From positions 1 to 64,000 of the forward strand of contig CAVRBK010000101.1 in NCBI GenBank assembly GCA_963719025.1: a stretch of 64,000 nt of DNA, given 5' to 3'. The position numbers were made by a program, and so were the translations under genes. Positions 49,597-59,310 of this stretch are shown piece after piece. Below the pieces are notes generated by a model, which saw only the letters and a program-made list of their open reading frames with translations, was not told where the DNA came from and ran no database searches. Each line of letters begins with the position of its first letter. Position 1 is the stretch's first letter. The DNA is from Thiosocius sp963719025 (GTDB lineage: Bacteria > Pseudomonadota > Gammaproteobacteria > Chromatiales > Chromatiaceae).

Positions 49597-49911
49597 CTAC
49601 CTTTTATCCAGTGCGCCCATGATGCGGCCGCGAAATCCGTAAACATGGCGGTCGCCGGCGTAGGCGACCAGTTCGACCTCACGCGTCTGCCCCGGCTCGA
49701 AACGCACCGCTGTACCGGCCGCGATGTTCAGTCGGAAACCACGTGCGGCATCGCGCTCGAACTGCAGCGCCTGGTTGGTCTCGAAAAAATGGTAGTGCGA
49801 ACCGACCTGGATGGGCCGGTCACCGGTGTTGGCCACCGACAGCTTCACCGTCTCGCGACCGGCATTCAATTCGATCTCGCCGGCGGCGGGAATCACTTCA
49901 CCAGGAATCAT
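49597..49911 (-). CDS. ureB: urease subunit beta
   Basis: 104 residues starting MIPGEVIPAAGEIELNAGRETVKLSVANTGDRPIQVGSHYHFFE, the canonical beta-subunit pattern. RGFRLNIAAGTAVRFEPGQ and VYGFRGRIMG follow. Separate from ureA, as in most proteobacteria. Six bases before ureC, about 110 bases after ureA. Intact. Confidence 0.97.
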   Translation of the reverse strand: MIPGEVIPAAGEIELNAGRETVKLSVANTGDRPIQVGSHYHFFETNQALQFERDAARGFRLNIAAGTAVRFEPGQTREVELVAYAGDRHVYGFRGRIMGALDKR

Positions 49912-50019
49912 CGACAGGGGCTCCCAGGGTCAAGGGGCCAGCCACCTGCGGCAGGGTGCCGCGGCGCTGGGCGCAGGAAAACATCAATCGAGGTCGGGGC
50001 TGTCCATCCCCCCGGCCAG

Positions 50020-50322
50020 TCATACAATCGGGTCATGCACCGTCACCAGCTTGGTGCCGTCGGGAAACGTCGCCTCGACCTGCACGTCGGGGATCATCTC
50101 CGGCACACCGTCCATCACGTCGTCGCGACCCAGCAGGGTGCGGCCATAGTCCATCAACTCGGCGACGGTGCGGCCGTCGCGTGCGCCCTCGAGGATCTCT
50201 GCACTGATGAAGGCGACGGCCTCCGGGTAGTTCAGTTTCAGACCGCGCGCCCTGCGTCGTTCCGCCAGCAAGGCTGCCGTAAACAACATCAGTTTGTCTT
50301 TTTCTCTTGGTGTCAGCTCCAT
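50020..50322 (-). CDS. ureA: urease subunit gamma
   Basis: 100 residues starting MELTPREKDKLMLFTAALLAERRRARGLKLNYPEA. VAFISAEILEGARDG and VPEMIPDVQVEATFPDGTKLVTVHDPI are typical of UreA. The ATG at 50322 lies about 35 bases past the ureD stop. Intact. Confidence 0.97.
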   Translation of the reverse strand: MELTPREKDKLMLFTAALLAERRRARGLKLNYPEAVAFISAEILEGARDGRTVAELMDYGRTLLGRDDVMDGVPEMIPDVQVEATFPDGTKLVTVHDPIV

Positions 50323-50356
50323 CGCAATCGGCTCTCTATCGGGTTTCGTATGCGGT

Positions 50357-51198
50357 TCAGGTCGCCCAGATGCGCGGTGCGTTCGGCATGTGGCCCATTG
50401 TCTTCGGCCGCAACGCCTGCCAGATCCCGGTAAACAGTCCGACGCGCCGTCTCGGTCGAGTTGCCGAGATAACGCACGATCAGCAGGTCGTCGACCAACG
50501 TCGCCCCAGTGTAGTCGCTCCCGCTCGCCAATAGCAGGTCGCGGCAGGCCTCCACCTCGTTCATCGCCGGCGTGGCTGATGATCAGGGTACCGCCAACCG
50601 CCAGCCCCGCCATCAGCGACAGTCGCGCCCGATTGTCGGCCGACACCCGCAGTCGGTCGAGCAGCAGCGGCACATTATCGCGATAGATCTCCAGGCGACT
50701 GTCTATCCGCCCGCTGTCGAAGACCTCCCGGTTCGCCGGTCTGCCGAGGCAATTGATCTCCCACAACGCGAGCCGGGCGTCGCCCGCCAGTTCCACGCGG
50801 GTAACCAGGTCCACCTCGGCACCGGGAAAGAAGATATTCTCCTGCGGCAGCCATTCGAGGCTTGCACCCTCACCCACCGCCAGGTGCTGCGTCTGGCACG
50901 CGCGCTCGGCGGCACTGCGGTAAAACTTGGTCGCACCCGGGGTGGTGACCAGCGCATGGGTTGCGGCGTCCGCATCGATTTCGATCTGCAGCGAATCACC
51001 GCCGACCACGCCACCCGGCGGATGCAGGAGATAGACGTGACAGATGTCCCCTTCCGGGTAGAACGGGCGCTGCACGGTCAACGGCCCCTGGTGTTCGCGC
51101 GAGGCCAGCACGGTACGTTGCGCCGTGGCACGAAAGCCCAGACGAAGTCGGGCCTGCCAGCCACTGCCCGGTGAAACTTGTTGTGCGGCGATATTCAT
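50357..51198 (-). CDS. ureD: urease accessory protein UreD (two frameshifts)
   Basis: Scaffold that binds apo-urease and recruits UreF/UreG. From the ATG at 51198 (MNIAAQQVSPG) the sequence runs GPLTVQRPFYPEGDICHVYLLHPPGGVVGGD, a family signature. TTPGATKFYRS and LGRPANREVFDSGRIDSRLEI follow. The frame changes near 50568 (between LIISHAG and NEVEACRDLL) and near 50450. Restored, the C-terminus is FTGIWQALRPKTMGHMPNAPRIWAT, which matches the conserved UreD end. Length about 280 residues. A TTG at 51210 is less likely as start. Confidence 0.93.
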
Positions 51199-51206
51199 CG
51201 GCTTAC

Positions 51207-51377
51207 TCAACGGCGACGGGTACGCCCCAAGGGTAGCAGGCCCAACAGCAGCGGCAGCACAATCAGCACGAGCCAGCCATGCTCCAGCGCATGCTGCAGC
51301 AGCGGCGCATCAGCCACGTGCGCATGCGCATTCCCGGCAACAGCGCCAGGCAGAGAAAACGCTATCAGCTGTTTCAT
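51207..51377 (-). CDS. small membrane protein between urtE and ureD
   Basis: A 56-residue reading frame from ATG 51377 to TGA. Residues 1-19 look like a signal peptide ending in NAHA. Residues about 20-33 are polar and His-containing. Residues 34-50 form a hydrophobic helix (WLVLIVLPLLLGLLPLG), followed by an Arg-rich tail (RTRRR). Signal, short ectodomain, helix and positive tail predict a small inner-membrane protein. Its stop lies eight bases before the ureD start and its start about 20 bases after urtE, so it is inside the operon. I do not recognise a named family; a link to urea or nickel transport is conjecture. Confidence 0.65.
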   Translation of the reverse strand: MKQLIAFSLPGAVAGNAHAHVADAPLLQHALEHGWLVLIVLPLLLGLLPLGRTRRR

Positions 51378-51396
51378 GGTTAAGCTCCGCAGTAAG

Positions 51397-52092
51397 TCAC
51401 ACGGTCAGGTACTTCTGGATCAGTTCGTTGTCGAGCTCATCCATGACGCCCTTGGCCACGGCGCGGCCGCGGTCGAGCAAACAGAAGCGATCGGCCACCT
51501 TGCGCGCAAACGGCAGTTTCTGTTCGACCAGCAGAACGGTCAGGCCCATCTCGCGATTGAGCCGGCGCACGATGCTGCCAATCTCGGCGACGATATTCGG
51601 CTGAATACCCTCGGTGGGCTCGTCCAGGATCAGCAGCTGCGGATCGGTGACCAGCGCCCGTCCGATGGCCAGCTGTTGCTGCTGACCACCCGACAGGTCA
51701 CCACCGCGCCGGCCCAGCATCTCCTGCAGCACCGGAAACAGTTCATAGATGAACGCCGGAATCTTGCGCAGGCCGTCGCGCCGCGCCGGCAGGCCGATCA
51801 GCAGGTTTTCCTCGACGCTCAGCAGCGGAAAGATCTGTCGACCCTGCGGCACATAGCCGATCCCGAGGCCGGCGCGCTGCTCGGCGCTGACCCGGCGCAG
51901 GTCCGTATCGCCATACTGCATGCTGCCGGATTTCACCGGCAGCAGGCCCATGATGCATTGCAGCAGGGTGGTCTTGCCGACGCCGTTGCGCCCCATCAGC
52001 ACGGTGCATTCACCTTCGGGGACATCGAGGTCCAGATCCCAGAGGGTGTGCGACTGACCGTAGTACTGGTTGAGTTGCTCGATCTTCAGCAT
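51397..52092 (-). CDS. urtE: urea ABC transporter ATP-binding protein UrtE
   Basis: 231 residues, LivF-like ATPase. Walker A is GRNGVGKTT, the Q-loop region is VPQGRQIFPLLSVEENL, the signature is LSGGQQQQLAIGRAL, and Walker B is LILDEPTEGIQPNIV. EGIQPNI is characteristic of UrtE. Last transporter gene before the small membrane protein and ureD. Intact. Confidence 0.97.
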   Translation of the reverse strand: MLKIEQLNQYYGQSHTLWDLDLDVPEGECTVLMGRNGVGKTTLLQCIMGLLPVKSGSMQYGDTDLRRVSAEQRAGLGIGYVPQGRQIFPLLSVEENLLIGLPARRDGLRKIPAFIYELFPVLQEMLGRRGGDLSGGQQQQLAIGRALVTDPQLLILDEPTEGIQPNIVAEIGSIVRRLNREMGLTVLLVEQKLPFARKVADRFCLLDRGRAVAKGVMDELDNELIQKYLTV

Positions 52093-52149
52093 GTCGGGCT
52101 CACTGTCGGGTACGGCTCGAAGAGGTCGCGTGTCGGGGACATGTCCGGG

Positions 52150-52975
52150 CTATTCGCCAAGATACACCTCCACGACCTTGGGATCGTTCTGCACCTGGTC
52201 CATGCTGCCCTCGGCCAGCACCGTGCCCTGGTGCAGCACGGTCACCCGTGAATTGAGGGCGCGCACGAAATCCATGTCGTGCTCGACCACCACGACCGAG
52301 TGTTCCCCGGCCAGCGAGGTCAGCAGTTCGACGGTGCGGTCCATCTCCTGGTGGGTCATGCCGGCGGCCGGCTCGTCGACCAGCAGCAACAGCGGGTTCT
52401 GCATCAGCAGCATGCCGATCTCCAGCCACTGCTTCTGCCCGTGCGACAGGGCGCCGGCCAGCGCGCTGCGATTCCTCGGTCAGACCGATCAGCTCGAGGA
52501 TCTCGTCGATGCGCTCGCGGTCGGCCGCGCTCAGGCGGGCGCGCAGGGTGCGCCAGACGCCCTTTGGCCCGGCCATCGACAGCTCCAGGTTTTCGAACAC
52601 GCTGTGATGTTCGAACACCGTCGGTTTCTGAAACTTGCGGCCGATGCCGGCCTGGGCGATCTCCGGCTCGCTCATCTGCAGCAGGTTCATGCTGCGAGCC
52701 GAACCAGCAGGTACCGGTGTCCGGCCGGGTCTTGCCGGTGATGATGTCCATCATGGTCGTCTTGCCCGCGCCGTTCGGGCCGATCAGGCAGCGCAGTTCG
52801 CCGGCATTGACGTAAAAGTTGAGGTTGTTGATCGCCTTGAAGCCATCGAAGCTGACCGACACGTCCTCCATGTACAGCACGGTGCCGTGCGACAGATCGA
52901 GACCATCGACCACCTTGGGCACCATGAAATCAAACACCCGGTCACGCCGGAACAGTCTCCTGCACGCACGCTCAT
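52150..52975 (-). CDS. urtD: urea ABC transporter ATP-binding protein UrtD (frameshifts)
   Basis: LivG-like ATPase. The ATG at 52975 overlaps the urtC stop (ATGA). Sequence in order: RRDRVFDFMVPKVVDGLDLSHG, LYMEDVSVSFDGFKAINNL, Walker A IGPNGAGKTTMMDIITGKTRPD, IGRKFQKPTVFEHHSVFEN, signature-region SHGQKQWLEIGMLL, Walker B LLLVDEPAAGMTHQE, and VVVEHDMDFVRALN. Frame changes near 52950, 52705 and 52475 split it. Family sequence continues across all three, so sequencing errors are likely. About 275 residues. Confidence 0.92.
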
Positions 52976-54061
52976 GAGTCGGCCTCCTTGCGCCGCAACA
53001 GGCCGGCAATACCGCGCGGCAGCAACAGGGTCACCAGCACGAACAGGCCGCCCAGGGCAAACAGCCAGATCTCGGGGAAGGCGGCGGTGAACCAGGTCTT
53101 GGCATAGTTGACGCCGATCGCGCCGAGCACCGCGCCGTACAGGGTGGCGCGCCCACCCATCGCCACCCAGATGACGACCTCGATCGAGTTCAGCGGCGCG
53201 AATTCACCCGGGTTGATGATGCCGACCTGCGGCACATAGAGGGCGCCGGCGATACCGGCCAGCATCGCCGAGAAGGTGAAGATCGCAAGCTTGACGTGCT
53301 CCACCTTGTAGCCGATGAAGCGGGTGCGGTCCTCGGTATCGCGGATCGCCACCGCGACCCGCCCGAGGCGCGACTTGACCAGCGCGCGACAGGCCAGGTA
53401 ACCGAGCCCAGCGCGACGCCGGAGGCGATGAACAGGCCGATGCGGGTGCTGTCGGCCTGCAGGCTGAAGCCGAGGATGTCCTTGAAGTCGGTCAGCCCGT
53501 TGTTGCCGCCGAAGCCCATCTCGTTGCGGAAGAACGCCAGCATCAGGGCATAGGTCAGCGCCTGGGTGATGATCGACAGGTAGACGCCGGTGACCCGCGA
53601 GCGGAACGCCAGCCAGCCGAACACGAAGGCCAGCAGGCCCGGCACCAGGAATACCATCAGCGCGGCGAACCAGAACTGGTCGAAGCCGTACCAGAACCAG
53701 GGCAGCTCCTGCCAGTTCAGGAACACCATGAAATCGGGCAGCTCCGGGTTGCCGTACACGCCACGATCGCCGATCTGGCGCATCAGGTACATGCCCATGG
53801 CATAACCGCCGAGGGCAAAGAAGGCGCCATGGCCGAGGCTCAGGATGCCGAGGTAACCCCACACCAGGTCGACCGCGACGGCCAGCAGGGCGTAGGTCAG
53901 GTACTTGCCCAGCAGCGTGACCGTGTAGGTCGACAGGTGCAGCGGGTGATCGGCCGGCAGACCAGGTTGAGGAACGGCACGGCGATCAGCGACGCGCGAG
54001 CAGCACCAGCAGGAAGACCTGGCCGCCGCGATCGTCCTTGAGGATGCGAGCTATGAAACAT
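52972..54061 (-). CDS. urtC: urea ABC transporter permease UrtC (frameshifts)
   Basis: LivM-like membrane permease. From the ATG at 54061 the first 35 codons are scrambled over three frames (LKDDRGGQVFLLVLLA, SLIAVPFLNLV, then ADHPLHLSTYTVTLLGKYLTYALLA). The rest is clear: VWGYLGILSLGHGAFFALGGYAMGMYLMRQ, RSRVTGVYLSIITQALTYALM, NNGLTDFKDILGF, and after a break near 53410 RFIGYKVEHVKLAIFTFSAMLAGIAGALYVPQVGI to the end LLRRKEADS. At least three or four single-base breaks. Stop overlaps urtD. The pattern indicates an intact gene in the organism but this stretch is poor sequence. Confidence 0.92.
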
Positions 54062-54065
54062 CTGT

Positions 54066-55677
54066 TCAGCCCTCCGCCGCACGGCCTTTCTGCGGGAACA
54101 GTCCGCGCGGCCGCTTCTGGATGAACAGGATGATGAACACCAGCACCAGGATCTTGGCCAGCACCGCACCGGCCCAGGGTTCCATGACCTTGTTGGCGAT
54201 ACCCAGGCTCAAGCCGCCGACCAGGGTGCCCCACAGGTTGCCCGACGCCGCCGAACACCACCACCATGAAGCTGTCGACGATGTAGGCCTGGCCGAGGTT
54301 CGGCCCGACGTTGGTCAGCTGCGACAGCGCAACACCGGCGACGCCGGCGATGCCCGAACCCAGACCGAAGGTCATGCGCGTCGACCCGCGCCGAGCGCAC
54401 CCCCATGGCGCGGGCCATGGCGCGGTTCTGCGACACGGCACGCACCTGCAGGCCCAGCCGCGTGTACTTGAGCACGAAGAACAGGCCGGCGAACACCAGC
54501 AGGCAGAACAGGAAGATGTACAGCCGGTTGTAGGTCAGCGACAGCACGCTGTTGATCTGCCAGAAGCCACTGAGGAACTCCGGGTTGGATACCGGCACGT
54601 TCTGCGGCGAGATCACGGTGCGCACCAGCTGCTGCAGCATCAGGCTGATACCGAAGGTGGCCAGCAGGGTCTCCAGCGGCCGGCCGTAGAGGAAGCGGAT
54701 CACCCCGCGCTCGATCGCGACACCGACCGCGCCGGACACCAGGAAGGCGGCCGGTATCGACGAGCAGAATCGACAGGCCGATCATGCTCGGGCATCGCCT
54801 GCTGGATCAGGTAGGTGGTATAGGCGCCGAGCATGATCAGCTCGCCGTGCGCCATGTTGATCACGCCCATGACGCCGAAGGTGATGGCCAGGCCGATCGC
54901 GGCCAGCACCAGCACCGAGCCGAGGCTCAGGCCGAAAAACAGGGTCTCGATATGACCGAACAGCTCGACCCGTGCCTCGATCGTTTCCAGCGAGGCGGCA
55001 GCGGCCGTGCGCACCTCCGCATCGGGATCACTCTCGGCCAGGCGGGTCAGACTGTTGCGCACGGCCGGTTTGAGACTGCCTTCCAGATTGGCGATCGCCG
55101 CCTTGCGTACCGTGGCGACCGGGTCGGTCAGGCGCGCAATATCTATGGCACTTTGCATCACCTCGCGCACCGCCGGATCCGTTTCGCTCTTGAGCAGGCG
55201 GGTAAAGAGTTCCGCATGCTGCGGTTCCGGGTTGGCCAGCATGTTGTCCACCGCGGTCAGGCGTACGACCGGATCGGGGTTGCCCAGCTCGAGTTCGGCA
55301 AGGCGGACCCGGATCTGCGACCGCATGGCGTTGTTGATCGCAAGTTTCTTGAACTTGCGTTTGCTGAAGGCCCCGTGTTCCTGACCGGTCAGCACGTCGA
55401 CGGCCAGTGACTTGCCGTCGCGCTTGTGCAACCAGACCAGGCGCTTGTTGCTCTTCAGATAGCGCAGCTCACCCTTGAGCAGGCCATGGAGTAATTCGAG
55501 TGTCTTGGGATGCCCCGAACTTGCCAGTGCCGCGACACCTTCGGCCTTGGTATCGAAATTGCGATCGCGCAGTTGGGCGAATGCGGTGTCGAGCGCCGGA
55601 TCACCGGTTTCGATATCTGCCGCCAGCAACGGTGCCATCAGGCAAAACAGCAGCGTGGTTACGATGATTCGCAACAT
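54066..55677 (-). CDS. urtB: urea ABC transporter permease UrtB (three frameshifts)
   Basis: LivH-like permease with the long N-terminal extension usual for UrtB. Residues 1-20 are a signal sequence (MLRIIVTTLLFCLMAPLLAAD). Residues about 25-220 form a HEAT-like helical periplasmic region (VRLTAVDNMLANPEP, DPVATVRKAAIANLEGSL). The membrane part begins at LFFGLSLGSVLVLAAIGLAITFGVMGVINMAHGELIMLGAYTTYL. Breaks near 54775, 54385 and 54245 shift the frame. FLYGRPLETLLATFGISLMLQQ, FGLGSGIAGVAGVALSQLTNVGPNLGQ and the end RPRGLFPQKGRAAEG are all family sequence. About 537 residues repaired; urtC starts five bases later. Confidence 0.93.
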
Positions 55678-55764
55678 GACATCCCACTTCTTGTGTTGGA
55701 TCGAGGGGGGTGACACCGGTGCACGGGGCACCGGTGTCACACAGCTTGCACAGCCGTTACGGGA

Positions 55765-57057
55765 TCAGTAGTTCTGACCAGAACACTTCGCGGTCTTGAC
55801 GTTGTAGTTGCCGCAGGACAGCGGGGCACGCCAATCGGCGATCAGGTCCTTCGAACCTTCGAGGAAGTCGGACCAGGCATCGCCCGGCACGAGACCCGGG
55901 GTCCGCGAGACGATCTGGAACTGGCCATCGTCCTGGATCTCGCCGATCAGTACCGGCTTGGTGATGTGGTGGTTCGGCATCATTGCCGACAGGCCACCCG
56001 ACAGGTTCGGCACCGCAACACCGATCAGCGCGTCGCCGACCTTTGCAGGATCGGTGGTGCCGGCCTTCTTGACCGCCTCGACCCACATGTTGAAGCCGAT
56101 GTAATGCGCTTCCATCGGATCGTTGGTCACACGCTCTTCGCTCTTGATGAACTTCTGCCAGGCCTCGATGAACGCGTCGTTGGTCTCGTCCTCAACGCTC
56201 ATGAAATAGTTCCATGCGGCGAGATGGCCGACCAGCGGCTTGGTATCGATGCCGGAGAGTTCTTCTTCACCGACCGAGAAGGCAACGACCGGGATATCTT
56301 CGGCCGAGATACCCTGGTTGCCCAGTTCCTTGTAGAACGGCACGTTGGCGTCACCGTTGATGGTGGAGACCACGGCGGTCTTCTTGCCGGTCGAGCCGAA
56401 CTTCTTGATGTCGGCAACGATCGACTGCCAGTCGGAATGACCGAACGGCGTGTAGTTGATCATGATGTCGTCGGAAGCCACACCCTTGGCCTTCAGATAG
56501 GCCTCGAGGATCTTGTTGGTGGTACGCGGATAGACGTAGTCGGTGCCCGCCAGCACCCAGCGCTTGACGCCGAGGTCCATCAGGTAGTCGACGGCAGGAA
56601 TGGCCTGCTGGTTCGGCGCGGCACCGGTGTAGAACACGTTCTTCGACGACTCTTCGCCTTCGTACTGCACCGGGTAGAACAGCAGGCTGTTGAGCTCTTC
56701 GAATACCGGCAGCACCGATTTGCGCGAAACCGAGGTCCAGCAGCCGAATACCGCGTCGACCTTGTCCTTCTCGATCAGCTCACGCGCCTTCTCGGCGAAC
56801 AGCGGCCAGTTCGACGCCGGGTCGACCACGACGGCCTCGAGTTTCTTGCCGAGCAGACCGCCCTTCTTGTTCTGCTCGTCGATCAGCATCAGCATGGTGT
56901 CCTTCAGCGTGGTCTCGGAGATCGCCATGGTGCCGGACAGCGAGTGCAGGACACCGACCTTGATGGTGTCTGCGGCCTGAACCGCCGTGGCGACACCCAG
57001 GGCGGATGCCGCGGTCACCGCAAGCGACAAGCGACGAAGTTGCGTTGCAAAACTCAT
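55765..57057 (-). CDS. urtA: urea ABC transporter substrate-binding protein UrtA
   Basis: 430 residues. The signal peptide (to AVQAAD) is followed by TIKVGVLHSLSGTMAISE, DPASNWPLFAEKARELI, GCWTSVSRKSVLPVFEE, LLFYPVQYEGEESSKNVFYTGAAPNQQAIPA and GDANVPFYKEL, the UrtA pattern. It captures urea in the periplasm. First gene of the urt-ure block, about 90 bases ahead of urtB, with a sigma54-type promoter upstream. Intact. Confidence 0.97.
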   Translation of the reverse strand: MSFATQLRRLSLAVTAASALGVATAVQAADTIKVGVLHSLSGTMAISETTLKDTMLMLIDEQNKKGGLLGKKLEAVVVDPASNWPLFAEKARELIEKDKVDAVFGCWTSVSRKSVLPVFEELNSLLFYPVQYEGEESSKNVFYTGAAPNQQAIPAVDYLMDLGVKRWVLAGTDYVYPRTTNKILEAYLKAKGVASDDIMINYTPFGHSDWQSIVADIKKFGSTGKKTAVVSTINGDANVPFYKELGNQGISAEDIPVVAFSVGEEELSGIDTKPLVGHLAAWNYFMSVEDETNDAFIEAWQKFIKSEERVTNDPMEAHYIGFNMWVEAVKKAGTTDPAKVGDALIGVAVPNLSGGLSAMMPNHHITKPVLIGEIQDDGQFQIVSRTPGLVPGDAWSDFLEGSKDLIADWRAPLSCGNYNVKTAKCSGQNY

Positions 57058-57512
57058 ATGAAGGTTTCTCCCCTTACAGTTTGGATTCGGAACTGCCTGC
57101 CGACCGGCGCGGGGATTCGGATTGAGCCAAACACCCCCGAGACAGCCACCGGCCGCGATCAGACGCGGTGCAGTAACAGCTGCCAGGGGTTCTGCATGTG
57201 TTGTGCCAAGTCTGTAACTGGCTGATTAGTCAGACGCTAAATCAGGGCTTCCGGCAATACCGCCCACTTTGAAGCCCCGGCTTGGTGCGGCGCAACCGGC
57301 AGCGCGCACCACATTAGGGCGCCAGGGGCAAAACACATCGGGCGGCGCCGGAAGCGCGCGATGAATACCGCAGACAGGCGGGGGAGACCCTGGGAAATGC
57401 GCCAGATCGGGGCAAAGCCGATGGCCGGACAAAGAGGCTGCGCTCACGCCTGCGCAGGTTGAGCAGCACAGCGCGGCCTGGTCCTGCATGGCGGCAGGAC
57501 CAGGCGCACGAC
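57058..57512. other. regulatory region upstream of urtA
   Basis: About 455 bases between the lipoprotein stop and the urtA start. It holds the sigma54-type promoter at 57193-57209 and a leader of about 125 bases. Upstream, around 57280-57330, are GGTGC/GCACC half-sites that could be NtrC sites but do not form a clean consensus. No gene seen. Confidence 0.55.
57193..57209 (-). promoter_or_regulatory. sigma54-type (-24/-12) promoter for urtA
   Basis: Read leftward the sequence is TTGGCACAACACATGCA. It matches the consensus TTGGCACG-N4-TTGCA at 15 of the defined positions with only two changes, and GG and GC are exactly ten bases apart. Transcription would start near 57182, giving a leader of about 125 bases. 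Expected control is NtrC under nitrogen limitation, which fits urea uptake and urease downstream. Confidence 0.75.
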
Positions 57513-59240
57513 TCAACGCAACAGCATATCCTGATCGATGACCAGGCCCTTTTCGGTCGCGTGCACCGAGATGCGCAGACGTTCGAACATCTGTGCCTGC
57601 AGGCGGAAACCGTCCATCTGTTCGCGAAGGTCGTCGGCCATCGCCTGCTCACCCCGTTCGGCGAGTAGCAGGGCCGTACGATCGAGCTGCTCGCCGAAAC
57701 GCTGCACCAGCTGGTACACACCGTAGTCCACGGCAAACAACGGTGATGGGCTGAGCACCGCGGCATTCAACAGCGGATGGCTCAACGCGGCCGAATCCGC
57801 TCCGGCAAGCAACAGCAGAACCTTGTCGCCGATAGCCACCTTGAGTGGCGGCATATCCTGCCCGATGCCCAGGTCGCGCGGCAGGTCGACCAGTGAGCCG
57901 TCATTCGGAACCTCCAGCGCGGCCAGCGCCGGGTTGAACATGGCGCCAAGCGCAAATACGCCGCGCGGATCATCAACCGCGGCCAGCAGGCCGGCACGCA
58001 CCGCCGTCGGCTGCAGGGTTTCCGGATCGAGCTGCAGGTCGTCGAGCTGCAGATTGAAGCCCTTGATGCCGGCCGTCATCGGCCCCAGCGCCAGATTCAG
58101 CTGCGGGATCACCGCCTGCAGGGTCGCCGGCTCCACCCACTCACACTCGGCGCCCGCATCGATGACCTGGCGAAGCAGCGCCTCGATGGCGTTGCGCAAG
58201 GCCGGCAGATCGAGCCCCATGCCCATGGCCAGCAGTCCATCGAAGGGTCCACCGACACCGGGCACCGGTGCGCCAAGCTTCTGCAGGTACCGTGCAACGC
58301 CGGGGGTCGTCTCGACCACGCCGCGTGCCGACAGGCGATTCTCGTCGGCGGCGGTCACACCCATCACCATGCGCGGCATACCCCCCACCATCCTGTTGAC
58401 CAGGGTCATGCAGCCCGGTGACACCGGCACCGACTGCGCGCCGAGCGCCTGCATCACCTCGGCACTGCGGCCACTGCCGCGGCCCAGCAGGGTTGCGGTG
58501 AGCGCATCGAGTTTGATGAAGCCCTCGCCGTAGCCGGTGAAGCCATGCTGGCTGATCAACTGCTGGATGGCACCACTCGACCCGAGATCGTCTGCCGGCG
58601 CCGCCTGGCCCAGCAGCAACGGCAGGTCGCGTTCGAACAGGCTGTCTGCGAGCAGGCCGGCAACCGCGTGTCGGTCGTCCACCGACACCAGCAGGTCGAC
58701 CTTGCCCAGGTCGATCCGGCGGTACGCCTGACCCTTCAGTTCGCCGCGGATGACTGCCAGCCGGGCGCGTCTTTCGACCCGATCCAGCATTGCGTTGAGC
58801 TTTTCGGCATCGGCAATCTCGACCCGCATGGCCGGCAAGACGCCGATACCGTAGATGACGGAACGGGTAACCGGCTCGATCCCCAGTTGGCGCACGGCAT
58901 CGGCCGTGTCCCGACCCTCGAACTCACTGAAGATCGCCTCCATCACATCGAAGAACTGCCGTGCATTCTCTGCCATAACCGCGGTATCGGGCGATGACGC
59001 GATCTGTTCGCGGATGCGCGTAAAGGCCTGGCCCTGCGCCGCCAGCTGCGCCGCATAGTGATCGGCCAGCTTGTTGCGCAAGCGGTCCGGCAGGTGCCGA
59101 CTGGTCACAAACACGTAGGGCGTATCGGCAGGGACGTGCTGCAGAAGGCCCGACCCGGCCTTGTCCGGCGATTCGGTACAGGAGGCGACCAGGCCAAGCA
59201 GCAACAGCAGGGCGGCCACGGTAAGCAAACGGCGTTTCAT
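57513..59240 (-). CDS. large lipoprotein of unknown function
   Basis: 575 residues. The signal ends in a lipobox (LVASC, Cys21 acylated), so the protein is anchored to the periplasmic face of a membrane. The mature part has PADTPYVFVTSRHLPDRLRNKL near the N-terminus and repeated beta/alpha segments (LLVSVDDRHAVAGLLADSL, VGGPFDGLLAMGMGLDLPALRNAI). It has few charged catalytic-looking clusters and only two further Cys (SPGCMTL, AECEWV). I do not recognise a characterised family. It lies 70 bases downstream of aroE on the same strand, so they may be cotranscribed. Intact. Confidence 0.7.
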   Translation of the reverse strand: MKRRLLTVAALLLLLGLVASCTESPDKAGSGLLQHVPADTPYVFVTSRHLPDRLRNKLADHYAAQLAAQGQAFTRIREQIASSPDTAVMAENARQFFDVMEAIFSEFEGRDTADAVRQLGIEPVTRSVIYGIGVLPAMRVEIADAEKLNAMLDRVERRARLAVIRGELKGQAYRRIDLGKVDLLVSVDDRHAVAGLLADSLFERDLPLLLGQAAPADDLGSSGAIQQLISQHGFTGYGEGFIKLDALTATLLGRGSGRSAEVMQALGAQSVPVSPGCMTLVNRMVGGMPRMVMGVTAADENRLSARGVVETTPGVARYLQKLGAPVPGVGGPFDGLLAMGMGLDLPALRNAIEALLRQVIDAGAECEWVEPATLQAVIPQLNLALGPMTAGIKGFNLQLDDLQLDPETLQPTAVRAGLLAAVDDPRGVFALGAMFNPALAALEVPNDGSLVDLPRDLGIGQDMPPLKVAIGDKVLLLLAGADSAALSHPLLNAAVLSPSPLFAVDYGVYQLVQRFGEQLDRTALLLAERGEQAMADDLREQMDGFRLQAQMFERLRISVHATEKGLVIDQDMLLR

Positions 59241-59310
59241 GTTCGATACTCCGGTATGAAAACAATAGAGACGTCAGGCACCGAGCGGTGATGCGGGAGA
59301 CGCGGCGGAC

